Shown here in pieces: positions 17,920 through 27,830 of a DNA stretch of 64,000 nt (position 1 is its first letter; each line of letters opens with the position of its first letter). Both the position numbers and the translations under genes were made by a program. Origin of the DNA: JAJDZL01 sp965221175 (GTDB lineage Bacteria > Pseudomonadota > Gammaproteobacteria > Arenicellales > JAJDZL01); NCBI GenBank assembly GCA_965221175.1, contig OZ244867.1, positions 2,294,001 to 2,358,000 of the forward strand, written 5' to 3'. Under the pieces are notes generated by a model. The model did not search any database, had not been told where the DNA came from, and worked only from the letters and a program-made list of their open reading frames with translations.

Positions 17920-18852
17920 TCAGGTTATCTGGCCAAGTATGAACGACAACGTTGCTACGGAAAGTACGGTTGACATCAATATTGAAGCCGAAGTACGACC
18001 AACATAAGTATTGTATTGTGTAGCCAGTATATAGGCAGTTACTGCGACGGGCATCGATGCAGCGATAACTGCGCTTCTTGCCCAATCGTGGTCAACCGGA
18101 TACAGATGAAACATTGCAATCCAGATAATTAGAGGATGAATGGCAAGTTTGATGAAACTGATGACGAAAATCTCGACTTGAAAGAAATTTGCTCTTTCTT
18201 CATCCATGCTTGATCCAAGCGCAAATAGAGCACAGGGAGCTGCAGCAGAGCCGAGCAACAGTACAAATCGATCCGCAACTTCCGGTATTTGAATTCCTGA
18301 AACCGAAAACAACGCACCGAGAACTGCTGCGAGTATCAGTGGGTTTTGCGCGACAGACCGCATGGATTTCTTGTACACTTGGCTCAATGAAGCAGTTGAT
18401 GAAGCTTTTGTCCTCTCCAATAGAACAGAAGCCAAAGGAAGCATTACGGCTAAATCAAATGTGGTGCAAACAACAACTGGCACGCTAGCTTGTTGGCCGA
18501 AAGCGACAATTACAAATGGGAGTCCAAAATATCCAGTGTTTCCATAAATACATGCAGTGGCAAAAACAACCCCGAAACTAGTTTCAAGTCGGAAGACTAA
18601 ACGTGCCACGATCAGCGAGACAGCGAACAGGACCAGAGCAACGGACAGATAGGCGACAACGAAAATCAACTGGAATTCTCCGCGAAGATCCGCCTGCGCC
18701 ATAAGTGAAAAAGTCAGTACCGGAAGGGCAAAATAGTATACAAAGAGATTCAGACCGGCTCTGCCTGCCGAATTGATGATTTTTCGTCGCGTCGCAAAAA
18801 ATCCACAGGCAATCACGGCAAAAAACGGAATGGTGATCAATATCGTTGTCAT
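17920..18852 (-). CDS. AEC-family (auxin efflux carrier-like) transporter
   Basis: 310-residue inner-membrane protein with about ten hydrophobic segments in two similar halves, starting ILITIPFFAVIACGFFATRR. The break-helix region YGNTGYFGLPFVI is the family hallmark, and the second half has ASMPVAVTAYILATQY. Bacterial members export or import organic acids such as malate or malonate, but substrate cannot be read from sequence. Upstream of coaX, possibly in the same transcript. Confidence 0.85.
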   Translation of the reverse strand: MTTILITIPFFAVIACGFFATRRKIINSAGRAGLNLFVYYFALPVLTFSLMAQADLRGEFQLIFVVAYLSVALVLFAVSLIVARLVFRLETSFGVVFATACIYGNTGYFGLPFVIVAFGQQASVPVVVCTTFDLAVMLPLASVLLERTKASSTASLSQVYKKSMRSVAQNPLILAAVLGALFSVSGIQIPEVADRFVLLLGSAAAPCALFALGSSMDEERANFFQVEIFVISFIKLAIHPLIIWIAMFHLYPVDHDWARSAVIAASMPVAVTAYILATQYNTYVGRTSASILMSTVLSVATLSFILGQIT

Positions 18853-18943
18853 GTCACAACGTGAACATCAATAATTCGAAACTGCCGGGTATACTGTAAC
18901 GCAATGTTTGCGTACGTGAAACAATCAAGAAAAGTTAAGAGAA

Positions 18944-19474
18944 ATGAATTTTTGCAGCGACTGCGGCGGACATGTGTCTTTGAAGATCCCCCAAGGGGAC
19001 AATCTGCAGCGTTTCGTTTGTGATGATTGTGAATCTGTTCATTATCAGAACCCGAAAATTGTTGCAGGATGCATTGTTCAATGGGAAGAGAAAATTCTTC
19101 TCTGCCGAAGAGCGATTGAACCGAGAATGGGATTATGGACGATACCGGCCGGATTCATGGAGCTTGGCGAGACGATCAACGATGCAGCCACGCGAGAAAC
19201 GCTTGAGGAGGCACAGGCAGTTGCACAAATCGATGAATTGTTTGCCATATATAACATTCCCCACGTCAGTCAGGTATACGTTATTTTTCGTGCACATCTG
19301 GAGACGCCAGACTTTTCACCAGGGGAAGAAAGCCTGGAGGCAAGACTATTCGCAGAGGATGAAATCCCCTGGGACGAGTTGGCTTTTCAGGTTGTGCGCG
19401 AGAGTTTGCTGCAATATTTTGAATGCCGCAGAATAAATGACCTGCGACCGTATGTAGACCACATTATAAGGTGA
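18944..19474 (+). CDS. NUDIX hydrolase with N-terminal zinc ribbon
   Basis: 176 residues. A short zinc ribbon (CSDCGG near residue 4, CDDCESVHYQNPK near residue 28) precedes a NUDIX fold with GFMELGETINDAATRETLEE. This keeps the catalytic REUXEE core, but the Gly that normally follows (EEXG) is Gln here. The layout resembles NADH pyrophosphatase-like and ADP-ribose-type hydrolases; the substrate is unknown. It converges with the fructosamine kinase gene, with 33 bases between the stops. Confidence 0.85.
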   Translation: MNFCSDCGGHVSLKIPQGDNLQRFVCDDCESVHYQNPKIVAGCIVQWEEKILLCRRAIEPRMGLWTIPAGFMELGETINDAATRETLEEAQAVAQIDELFAIYNIPHVSQVYVIFRAHLETPDFSPGEESLEARLFAEDEIPWDELAFQVVRESLLQYFECRRINDLRPYVDHIIR

Positions 19475-19507
19475 AACAAGTCGTAGATCAGATCGCCGCG
19501 AAAGGGC

Positions 19508-20386
19508 TTAGCGAATCTCGCTTAAAATCATTCGAGCGGTGGCTTCCGCCTGTTGCAGATAAGTTCGACCGAACAGGTTCAGGTGATTCAGTATGTGGTA
19601 GAGATTGTAGACGAGTTGGCGCACTTCCCAGCCTGGGTCAAGTGGCCAAGCCTCTTGGCAAGCATCGTAGAATACTTGCGGAAATCCACCGAATAACCGG
19701 CTCATCGCCAGATCAGTCTCGCGGTCTCCGTAATAGATTGCGGGATCATAGATTACTGGGACGCCATCTGTAGTGAAACCGCAGTTGCCTTGCCACAGGT
19801 CGCCGTGAACCAGAGAAGGAACAGGGGCGTGATGATCGAGGATCTCCGGGAGGCCCGACAACACCTGCTCGCCGAGTGTCTGCAGACTGAAACTGTATCC
19901 GTTTTTTTGCGCCAGACTGAGTTGGTAGCCGAGTCGAGCATCGCGGAAGAATTCAGTCCAGCTATTGCAGAAAGGGTTTTGTTGACGAGAGCCGCCAATG
20001 TAGTTATCGCGATGCCAGCCGAAAATAGTTCCGGTCGTACGATGAAGTGCGGTCAGGTCTTGGGCAAGTCTTGGAAATGAGGATTTTGCCATGTGTAGAT
20101 TCAATAATTCAGTGACCAGAAAACCACCCGAATTGGTTGTGCTAGACAGAATCGGTTTGGGCACTCGGATTGCTTTCGCATCGGCAATGGCTTTGAGCCC
20201 GTCTTCCTCCGCCTCTAGACTGTCTATGTTCGAACTCAGTTTGACGAAGTAGTCTTGGGATGAGCATTGAATGGCACAGGTTTGGCTAAATTCGTTGCTG
20301 GAGCACCTCCTTATGTCCAGAATTTCACAGTCAAGAGATCGTGAAATTTCAGCCCAGGGAGATTCGTTGATGTTCAATCCATACAT
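19508..20386 (-). CDS. Fructosamine/ketosamine-3-kinase family protein
   Basis: Phosphorylates sugars attached to protein amines so that the adduct falls off (protein deglycation). The 292-residue aminoglycoside-kinase-like fold shows the catalytic loop SLVHGDLWQGNCGF, the metal motif VIYDPAIYYGDRETDLAMS, and LFGGFPQVFYDAYQ-like sequence as FYDACQEAWPL. Also typical are FVTELLNLH-type hinge residues and FGWHRDNYIGGSRQQN. Length fits the family (about 290). Confidence 0.92.
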   Translation of the reverse strand: MYGLNINESPWAEISRSLDCEILDIRRCSSNEFSQTCAIQCSSQDYFVKLSSNIDSLEAEEDGLKAIADAKAIRVPKPILSSTTNSGGFLVTELLNLHMAKSSFPRLAQDLTALHRTTGTIFGWHRDNYIGGSRQQNPFCNSWTEFFRDARLGYQLSLAQKNGYSFSLQTLGEQVLSGLPEILDHHAPVPSLVHGDLWQGNCGFTTDGVPVIYDPAIYYGDRETDLAMSRLFGGFPQVFYDACQEAWPLDPGWEVRQLVYNLYHILNHLNLFGRTYLQQAEATARMILSEIR

Positions 20387-20506
20387 ATCAGTTTCGGTTT
20401 GTTCGACGGGTGGAATCCGCGCCTAAAAATCTCCGGTTAAAATCATTCAATAGCTGCAGGAATCAGGAGTGTGCATGGAATTTTACTGTGAAAATCAGGT
20501 AATCGA

Positions 20507-22708
20507 TTGAGCGGGTTTGTTCGAGTCGCAGTGCCAATACGGCACATGAGCCTGTTTGACTACAGGTGTAATTCGTTGGCGGAAGTGCCGGTTGGAAGTC
20601 GCGTCATCATCCCATTTGACAGACAAAGCAGAGTCGGCATCGTCGTAGAACATGCGCAAGAATCACATTTGCCGAAAGACAAGATTCGAACGATTCAATC
20701 TGTTCTTGATGATGAGCCTGCTGTGTCAACGGACCTGCTTCGCACCTTGCGCTGGACTTCGGAGTACTACCAGCAACCGATTGGAGAGATACTTTGGTCT
20801 GCACTTCCACAAGCGATTCGCTACGGTCGCCCAATGCAGCCGAAATTTGAGATGGGTTACCGGCTGTCAGACCTGGGCTTGAGCATTGATCCTGCCGAAC
20901 TTTCACGCGCTCGCGTTCAGAGAGCGATCATTGAACTATTGAAAGCCAGCAAGGATATCGTTGGTAAGGATCAGCTAAAGATGGCTGGCCGCAGTTGGCA
21001 GTCGGCACTTCGACAATTGATAGCAAAACATTGGGTGTTAGCGGAACCTTTAGTTCATCACGGAATCTGTAGCGACGTGAACTTGATCCAAGATTTGACG
21101 GTTGCTCAGATTGTCGCACGCGACCACATTTTGAGCAGTCTAAATCACTACCAAAGCTTTCTTATTCAAGGTGTTACAGGTAGTGGCAAGACCGAAGTCT
21201 ATCTTCAAGCGATTTGCAAGGTATTGGAAAGCAGCGGACAGGCATTGATGCTAGTGCCCGAAATCGGATTAACTCCGCAATTGGAACAGCGCGTTCAACA
21301 TGCGTTGGGAGTAACGGTTTCCTCCTACCATTCCGGATTGACGGATGCGCAACGTCATCGTACTTGGTGGCTTGCGCGTTCCGGTCAGGCGCAGGTTGTT
21401 ATCGGTACCAGATCAGCAGTATTTTTGCCATTCAAGGCTCTTGCAATGATCGTAATTGACGAGGAACACGATACTTCCTTCAAGCAACAGGAAAGAGCGC
21501 GCTATCATGCCCGCGCAGTGTCGATCTATCGTGCAGCCATCGGCAATTTCCCAGTCTTGTGCGGAACCGCGACTCCTTCACTGGAAACCGTACATGCCGC
21601 CCGCAGCGGTCGCGTCGAAACTCTGGAACTACCTCAACGTGCCACCAATGTCGAAATGCCTGCGATCAAATTGATTGATCTCAGCCGATCAGCCGCGTAT
21701 AACGGCATTGCTGTTACGATGTTGAACGAAATCAGCAATCGGATCGAACGTGGCGAGCAGAGCTTGATATTCATCAATCGGCGTGGGTTTGCCCCAGTAG
21801 TCATCTGCTATGACTGTAAATGGGTTGCAAAGTGCAACAACTGCGACGCAAATCTGATATTTCACGCGTCGGACAACAGGCTTCATTGCCACCATTGTCT
21901 GATCAGGGCGGAGTTCGTGCAAAAGTGCCCCAACTGTATGTCTCATCATGTCGAGTTGCTTCAACAGGGAACGCAAAGAGTTGAACAGACATTGCAGAAC
22001 CGGCTGCCAGGGGCACGGATTATGCGAATTGACCGAGATACCACCCATTCATATGCCGAATTCGAACAAAAACTCAAACGTATCCAAAAGGGCGAAGTGG
22101 ATGTTCTCGTCGGAACTCAGATGCTTTCAAAGGGGCACCACTTTCCCAACGTCACTCTGGTTGGGGTATTGAATGTCGATCAGGGGTTCTATAGCATTGA
22201 TTTTCGAGCAATGGAACAGATGGTTCAGCAGGTGTTGCAGGTTGCCGGACGAGCCGGACGAGTAGAAAAGCCTGGCGAAGTATTCATTCAAACATCTCAC
22301 CCGGAAAGCAAGATTTTTGACTGCATACGAAATCACGACTATCTGGCTTTTGCTGCACTGGAATTGAAAAATAGGGAAGAAGCCAAACAACCTCCCTATT
22401 CGAACTACGCCTTGCTTCGTGCGAATTCAATGCAGTGCGGCGAAGAAATTGCATTTCTGAAAAAAGCGCACTGCAGCGCATTAAGCCTGTTGGGTGGAGA
22501 TGCTTATCAAGGTGTGGAAGTATTTGATATAGTACAATCTCCGATACAAAAAATTTCCAATAGATATCGAGCCCAGCTTCTCACAGCAGGCGAGAATTCA
22601 GTTGTTCTAAGACAGTTTTTAGGCGATTGGATGGTGAAGCTGGACAAATTGCCAAAGAAAGGCAAGTTGCGATGGAGTCTGGATGTAGACCCTGTCGATT
22701 TTTCCTGA
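20507..22708 (+). CDS. priA: Primosomal protein N' (replication restart helicase)
   Basis: Superfamily 2 DNA helicase that reloads the replisome at stalled forks. The 733-residue chain has the N-terminal 3'-DNA-binding domain (VRVAVPIRHMSLFDYRC), Walker A GVTGSGKT (222-229), DEEHD, the cysteine-rich zinc-binding insert (CYDCKWVAKCNNC, CHHC, CPNC) and the C-terminal motif QVLQVAGRAGR. The start codon is TTG at 20507. argS follows after 13 bases. Confidence 0.96.
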   Translation: MSGFVRVAVPIRHMSLFDYRCNSLAEVPVGSRVIIPFDRQSRVGIVVEHAQESHLPKDKIRTIQSVLDDEPAVSTDLLRTLRWTSEYYQQPIGEILWSALPQAIRYGRPMQPKFEMGYRLSDLGLSIDPAELSRARVQRAIIELLKASKDIVGKDQLKMAGRSWQSALRQLIAKHWVLAEPLVHHGICSDVNLIQDLTVAQIVARDHILSSLNHYQSFLIQGVTGSGKTEVYLQAICKVLESSGQALMLVPEIGLTPQLEQRVQHALGVTVSSYHSGLTDAQRHRTWWLARSGQAQVVIGTRSAVFLPFKALAMIVIDEEHDTSFKQQERARYHARAVSIYRAAIGNFPVLCGTATPSLETVHAARSGRVETLELPQRATNVEMPAIKLIDLSRSAAYNGIAVTMLNEISNRIERGEQSLIFINRRGFAPVVICYDCKWVAKCNNCDANLIFHASDNRLHCHHCLIRAEFVQKCPNCMSHHVELLQQGTQRVEQTLQNRLPGARIMRIDRDTTHSYAEFEQKLKRIQKGEVDVLVGTQMLSKGHHFPNVTLVGVLNVDQGFYSIDFRAMEQMVQQVLQVAGRAGRVEKPGEVFIQTSHPESKIFDCIRNHDYLAFAALELKNREEAKQPPYSNYALLRANSMQCGEEIAFLKKAHCSALSLLGGDAYQGVEVFDIVQSPIQKISNRYRAQLLTAGENSVVLRQFLGDWMVKLDKLPKKGKLRWSLDVDPVDFS

Positions 22709-22721
22709 TTCCCTAGATCCA

Positions 22722-24458
22722 TTGAAACGCAAGATTCAAAAATTGTTGAAGCAATCCGTTGACGCATTGGTCGATTCCGGCACCGTGTCAGAAGCAAGCG
22801 TGCCAGCTACCATTCCCGTCGACAGCGCTCGTCGAGCCGGACAGGGGGACTATGCAACAGGTGTTGCATTGAGCATGGCGCGCCCTAACGGATTGAAGCC
22901 AGCAGAACTTGCCACAATAATTCAGGATCATTTGCCTGCGGCTGATTTCCTGGACAAGACAGAAGTAGCCGGTCCGGGATTTATCAATTTTTTTCTTTCG
23001 GATTTTGCATTGGTAGATGTAGTTGCCGAGATCCTTGAGCAAAGCAATGGCTATGGAGCGGGCGATCTAGATAATCCAGATCGAATCCTCTTGGAGTTTG
23101 TATCCGCGAATCCGACAGGTCCTCTTCATGTAGGGCACGGCCGAAGCGTGGCTTTTGGAGATGCGCTAGCACGACTTCTAAGAGTTGCCGGCTATCAGGT
23201 AGACACGGAATATTACGTCAATGATCTGGGTCGACAGATGGACATCCTTTGTGCCAGTGTCTGGATTCGTTTCCTTCAGTTGCACGGCAAAGACGTAACT
23301 TTGCCAGTCGGTGCGTATCAAGGCGAGTACATTATGGATTGTGCAAAGGCATTCCGAGAGCAAGTCGACGCCGAATTCGCTAATCTGGAAAGTGATCCGC
23401 CTGATGTCGAAAATGATGACAAAGACCTTGTCTTGACGAAGTTGATCTCTTGGTGTAGACAATCGCTAGGCAATGACGATTTCAACACTTTGCGACAATT
23501 TGTTCTCACTGAAATGGTGGAGATGATTCGTGAAGACCTAAAAATTCTTGGCGTTGTTCATAATGAGTGGTACTTCGAAAGTCGTCTTTTGGAACAAGGG
23601 GATGTTGAGCGTGCAGTTTCGCAACTACAGGAGCGGGGATTCCTTTATCAATCGGAAGGCGCTACCTGGTTTCGTTCCAGCGAGTTCGGCGATGAGAAAG
23701 ATCGGGTGCTGGTACGTTCCAATGGGGATCTCACTTACTTCGCATCGGATATTGCCTATCACCTGGATAAACTCAATCGAGATTATAATTACGTAATAAA
23801 CATCTGGGGCGCAGATCATCACGGCTATATTGCGAGAATGATGGCTGCGCTGCAGGCTGCTGGCGAAGATCCCAATCGGCTCAAAATTTTACTCGTTCAA
23901 TTGGCTTCTCTTTATCGAGCCTCAGTAAAAATCCCAATGTCCACACGTGCTGGAGAATTTGTAACACTAAGGGAACTCGTAGAGGAAACCGGAAAGGACG
24001 CAGCCAGATTTTTTTATGTTCTTCGCAAATCCGAACAGCAACTTGACTTTGATCTCGACTTGGCTAAAGAAGAGTCAAGCGAAAATCCTGTCTATTATGT
24101 CCAGTACGCACATGCTCGAATCTGCAGTATATTTCGCCAGATGTCCGAACGCGGCATCGCTCGCGGCAGGAATAGCAGTCTTTCGTTGCTTGCTACCGAA
24201 GCGGAACTCGGTTTGATTAAAAGTCTCGTCAAATATCCGGAAGTCATACAAAATGCTGCATCCAGTTATGAGCCGCATCAAGTCGCGTATTACCTCAGAG
24301 ATGTTGCTACTGAATTTCATTCGTTCTACAACAAGGAACGAATTCTTGACTGTGAACCATCCTTGCGATCTGCGCGGTTGGACCTGATAGATGCAGTGCG
24401 ACAAGTGTTGGCCAACGGTCTTAATACGCTTGGTGTTTCAACTCCGGAATCAATGTAA
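22722..24458 (+). CDS. argS: Arginyl-tRNA synthetase
   Basis: Class I synthetase charging tRNA-Arg. 578 residues, near the usual length. The HIGH motif appears as TGPLHVGHGRS and the region replacing KMSKS is KIPMSTRAGEFVTL, as in other ArgRS enzymes. The anticodon-binding DALR-type domain ends the protein (SYEPHQVAYYLRDVATEFHS). TTG start at 22722. Same order as in many gammaproteobacteria: priA, argS, then a SPOR-domain protein. Confidence 0.95.
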   Translation: MKRKIQKLLKQSVDALVDSGTVSEASVPATIPVDSARRAGQGDYATGVALSMARPNGLKPAELATIIQDHLPAADFLDKTEVAGPGFINFFLSDFALVDVVAEILEQSNGYGAGDLDNPDRILLEFVSANPTGPLHVGHGRSVAFGDALARLLRVAGYQVDTEYYVNDLGRQMDILCASVWIRFLQLHGKDVTLPVGAYQGEYIMDCAKAFREQVDAEFANLESDPPDVENDDKDLVLTKLISWCRQSLGNDDFNTLRQFVLTEMVEMIREDLKILGVVHNEWYFESRLLEQGDVERAVSQLQERGFLYQSEGATWFRSSEFGDEKDRVLVRSNGDLTYFASDIAYHLDKLNRDYNYVINIWGADHHGYIARMMAALQAAGEDPNRLKILLVQLASLYRASVKIPMSTRAGEFVTLRELVEETGKDAARFFYVLRKSEQQLDFDLDLAKEESSENPVYYVQYAHARICSIFRQMSERGIARGRNSSLSLLATEAELGLIKSLVKYPEVIQNAASSYEPHQVAYYLRDVATEFHSFYNKERILDCEPSLRSARLDLIDAVRQVLANGLNTLGVSTPESM

Positions 24459-24461
24459 ACC

Positions 24462-25076
24462 ATGGCAAGAAGTCGAAAAACACGAAAGAGAAAGGGATCA
24501 TCGGGGATCGGAATATTCGTGCTAGGCATATTTGTGGGGAGCGTAGGAACTGCTCTGTACAATGGCGTATTGCGGGATACCCCGTCCGATATCGGCTCTG
24601 GAATTGAAAGTCTGATTACCGCAGCCAAAGACAGAAACGAGTCTGTACAGGCTCAATCTGAACAGGCAAATGATTCAGATCAATCTTTACCGAACGTGAC
24701 GTTCAACTTTCATGAACTGCTTCTTGAAGATGAATACATTCTGCCACAACCTCGAAAGCAGGATCAAACGGTAGTTCCAGAGAATGAATCCGAGCCAAAA
24801 CAACAGCAAACTCCTGCACCGGCCAATACACTTTCGACCTATGTATTACAAGTTGGATCATTCAACCAATATAAGGATGCAGACCGTGTAAAGGCTACTC
24901 TTGCGCTGAATGGACTGGAAGCGTTTGTTCAGAAAGTTACTGTTGAAGGGCGTGGTGATTTCTATAGAGTGCGGCTGGGTCCATTCGATCAACTTGAGAC
25001 CATGCAGGAAATTGGGGAATCTTTAACAAAATTAGGCTATCAATCGCTGCGTTTCAGGTTAAAGAATCGAGGTTAA
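24462..25076 (+). CDS. SPOR-domain protein, FtsN-like
   Basis: 204-residue single-pass inner-membrane protein: a basic cytoplasmic start (ARSRKTRKRKGSS), one membrane segment (GIFVLGIFVGSVGTALYNG), a long polar periplasmic linker rich in Q, E and P, and a C-terminal SPOR domain that binds denuded septal peptidoglycan (TYVLQVGSFNQYKDADRVKA, then FYRVRLGPF). The position after argS matches FtsN-like proteins of other gammaproteobacteria, so a role in cell division is likely. It starts 4 bases after argS stops. Confidence 0.85.
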   Translation: MARSRKTRKRKGSSGIGIFVLGIFVGSVGTALYNGVLRDTPSDIGSGIESLITAAKDRNESVQAQSEQANDSDQSLPNVTFNFHELLLEDEYILPQPRKQDQTVVPENESEPKQQQTPAPANTLSTYVLQVGSFNQYKDADRVKATLALNGLEAFVQKVTVEGRGDFYRVRLGPFDQLETMQEIGESLTKLGYQSLRFRLKNRG

Positions 25077-25597
25077 TAGTCTTTTTGATAGTTAAATAAC
25101 GAGGTTTTGCACAGAAAGCATTAGTGCGTCACCCGTCTAGTCAGTGAATCTATCCTATGATAATCAAGCTGCTCCACCACCGACAAACCTAGGCATGGCT
25201 CGACATGAAAAAGGCACCGAAACCGAACGCTGACTAGCAGTACGGAAGAAATAAACCGCCTATCGGCAGAATAGTCATTTCCGGTGACACGTTTGAGATA
25301 GCGGGTAATCTCCTCGTTCGTTTCCCTATCCGCCATGTAAGTATTCTGCATGCCTATGATGAGAAGGGCGATGGCTTTCGGATCTCCAGCACTATCTCAA
25401 CGGGTTCTTCTGCACCCGCGCAGTAGAATGAACGATAAGCAGTCTTCTAAATTGGTTCTGCTTCCAGGGTTTCGGAGATCATCGCGGTCTAAGTAGAATG
25501 GTTAAGTTATGTTGTTTCTCCTTTTGCCAGAGTGTCATTCATGCGAAAAAGAATTGTCAGCCATCGTGCAACGACGTTTGTGAGATTCTTTCAGTAG
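25077..25597. other. Gene-poor stretch between the SPOR gene and the agcS terminator
   Basis: About 520 bases. A 76-codon minus-strand frame (25121-25351) and a short plus-strand frame are open, but neither shows a recognisable domain or convincing start. It could be a decayed gene or plain spacer; nothing can be assigned. Confidence 0.3.
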
Positions 25598-25641
25598 AAA
25601 AAGCCCCTGATTCGCGTTTTCAGTTACGAACCAAGGGCTTT
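25598..25641 (-). terminator. Intrinsic terminator of agcS
   Basis: On the minus strand, AAAGCCCTTGGTTCG and CGAATCAGGGGCTTT form a 15-bp stem (two G-U pairs) with a 12-base loop, followed by a run of five Ts. It lies 28 bases past the agcS stop. Confidence 0.85.
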
Positions 25642-25668
25642 CATCGATGTAGATTAAATCAAATTGAT

Positions 25669-27351
25669 CTAATTCTTTGCTTTTTCAAGTTCACGATAAT
25701 TTACGATCTCACCGCTTTTAACTCGAGCGAAGTATGATTTCATTTCCTTCTTGACAATCGGTGCCAGGAAGTAAATTCCCAAGATATTCGGAATAGCCAT
25801 TGCAAAAATCATAGCATCCGAAAAATCAAGAACCGAAGCAAGTGGTATTGAGCATCCGATAATTACGAAGATGCAAAAGATCAGTTTGAAACTGATGTCG
25901 GTTGCTTTCGATTCACCGAAACAGTAAGTCCAACCCTTCAGACCATAGTATGCCCAAGAGATCATCGTTGAAAATGCAAACAGCACTACTGCAATCGCGA
26001 GTGGCGTTGGGAACCAGGAAACTGTTCTCATCATTGCCTCTGAAGTCAAGCCTACACCTGACAGATGAGCAACTGATGGGTCGCCATACACAGTTGTCAG
26101 AACCACTAGTGCAGTAATCGTACAAATTACCACAGTGTCAATAAACGGTTCCAGCAACGACACAAGGCCTTCGGTCACCGGTTCTTTTGTTCGAACTGCG
26201 GAGTGTGCGATGGCTGCCGAACCAATACCCGCTTCATTCGAAAATGCTGCTCTTTGGAACCCGAGAATCAACACGCCGACAAATCCGCCGGTAACACCCT
26301 GAGGGCTAAATGCGTGAGAAAAAATTGAAGCAACTGCAAACGGAATGCGATCAGCGTTTACGGCTAGAACAACCAAGGCTCCGATCAAGTAAAGAATTGC
26401 CATGAATGGAACGACTTTTTCGGTAACTCGTGCAATGCTCTTAATACCACCTAGAATGACAATACCAACAAGAATGGCGAAAACAAGACCGAATAGCCAC
26501 CCTTTATCTGCTAGAAAACTATTTTCTCCACCTGTGATACTCACGAACTGAACATAAGCCTGATTCGCCTGAAACATGTTTCCGGCACCGAGGCAACCAA
26601 AAACGACTGTAATCGAGAAGAAAATAGCCAGCACCTTGCCCAGTCCAGGTTTGCCAAGCTGCGCTAGTCCCTTTTTCAACGAGTACATTGGGCCACCAGA
26701 TACTGAACCGTCGGGGTTTTCATTTCTGTATTTGACTCCTAGAGTGCATTCGCAGAATTTGCTGGACATTCCAAGAAGACCAGCCATAATCATCCAAAAT
26801 ACTGCTCCCGGTCCACCTAGAACGATTAAAACAGGCACTGCGCCGATGTTGCCAACACCAACCGTTCCTGAAAGCGCGGTAGCCAATGCTTGAAAGTGTG
26901 AAACTTCACCTTGATCATTTGGATGGGAGTAGTCTCCCCGTACCAGCCTAAGTGCTTGTGCGAAGCCGCGAAAATTGACTAAACCGAAATATATTGTGCA
27001 AAATACCGCGCCTACAACTAGCCACGCAACAACCAACTTCAAATCGGATCCTAAAAACGGAACGGAAAAGAAGACTGCGTTGTAGATAACCGCATTGACT
27101 GGTGACATGATCTTGTCAACCAACGCGTCGAATCCGGTTGCTTCCTCCGCTACTTCCACAGCTGATGGTGGTTGAATGCCGGTTACCCACGAACGATAAC
27201 CAAGCCCAGGAACTTCAATGCCGGTCACCCACTGCTGCGCTGATGAGAGAACTCGTTCCTCGTTCTGTGCCTGCGCGGGTAGTGTCATAAACGCAGAGAC
27301 ACTAGCCAGGCAAATACATCCTATCAAGACTTTCTTAATTCGAGATTTCAT
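25669..27351 (-). CDS. Alanine/glycine:cation symporter (AGCS family)
   Basis: 560-residue sodium-coupled transporter for alanine, glycine or similar amino acids. Family motifs are clear: TALSGTVGVGNIGAVP, GPGAVFWMIMAGLLGMSSKF, GGPMYSLKKGL, FSNEAGIGSAAIAHS and SWAYYGLKGWTYCFG. It has an N-terminal signal-peptide-like segment (residues 1-29, ending AQA) and then a periplasmic stretch with a short repeat, WVTGIEVPGLGYR / SWVTGIQPPS, before the first core helix. The usual family length is 450-500, so about 80 residues are extra. A UspA gene lies upstream on the same strand. Supply of glycine to the gcv system is plausible but only inferred. Confidence 0.9.
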   Translation of the reverse strand: MKSRIKKVLIGCICLASVSAFMTLPAQAQNEERVLSSAQQWVTGIEVPGLGYRSWVTGIQPPSAVEVAEEATGFDALVDKIMSPVNAVIYNAVFFSVPFLGSDLKLVVAWLVVGAVFCTIYFGLVNFRGFAQALRLVRGDYSHPNDQGEVSHFQALATALSGTVGVGNIGAVPVLIVLGGPGAVFWMIMAGLLGMSSKFCECTLGVKYRNENPDGSVSGGPMYSLKKGLAQLGKPGLGKVLAIFFSITVVFGCLGAGNMFQANQAYVQFVSITGGENSFLADKGWLFGLVFAILVGIVILGGIKSIARVTEKVVPFMAILYLIGALVVLAVNADRIPFAVASIFSHAFSPQGVTGGFVGVLILGFQRAAFSNEAGIGSAAIAHSAVRTKEPVTEGLVSLLEPFIDTVVICTITALVVLTTVYGDPSVAHLSGVGLTSEAMMRTVSWFPTPLAIAVVLFAFSTMISWAYYGLKGWTYCFGESKATDISFKLIFCIFVIIGCSIPLASVLDFSDAMIFAMAIPNILGIYFLAPIVKKEMKSYFARVKSGEIVNYRELEKAKN

Positions 27352-27395
27352 ATTAGTTTTACTCCTAATTCAGTGATTACTCTTCGTGCTGCGAC

Positions 27396-27830
27396 CTACG
27401 GAATTACCGTCACAGGTACTGCGGCAGTTTGCACCATGTTGCTGGCAACGCTGCCAAACAAAAGTTGCGATATTCCGGAACTGCCGGTACGACCAATGAA
27501 TATCTGCGAAGCACCATTGTCTAGCGCAATTCTATTGAGCATTTTTGCTGGGTGTCCATGAAATACCAATCCTTCTACACTGGCACCGCGCCCACTCAGT
27601 TTTTCGACTAGTGGTTGAAGAACGCTTGAATTGGCGGTCTCAATTTCCCGTTCACGTCGATTGTGTCTTTGCTCATTTTCTTCCGGTGTATTGAAAGTAT
27701 ACGGAGACCACTCGATTACATAAACTATCAATAACTTTGCGTTGTGAGCACTCGCAACGTTAGCCGCAAACTCGGCAGCACGCATACCAGGTTCGCTACC
27801 GTCTACCCCTACCATCATCACTTCTGACAT
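27396..27830 (-). CDS. Universal stress protein, UspA family
   Basis: 144-residue adenine-nucleotide-binding alpha/beta protein. The start MMVGVDGSEPGMRAAEFA and the ATP-loop GRTGSSGISQLLFGSVASNM, matching G-2x-G-9x-G-(S/T), place it with ATP-binding UspA members. It lies 44 bases upstream of agcS on the same strand, so co-expression is likely. A usp gene is also found beside ectoine uptake genes in some marine bacteria, and the ectoine cluster starts 1.3 kb away. Confidence 0.9.
   Translation of the reverse strand: MSEVMMVGVDGSEPGMRAAEFAANVASAHNAKLLIVYVIEWSPYTFNTPEENEQRHNRREREIETANSSVLQPLVEKLSGRGASVEGLVFHGHPAKMLNRIALDNGASQIFIGRTGSSGISQLLFGSVASNMVQTAAVPVTVIP

Noticed and set aside
25121..25351. 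76-codon minus frame
   Set aside because: No domain, no ribosome binding site, and composition not clearly protein-like; left unassigned.
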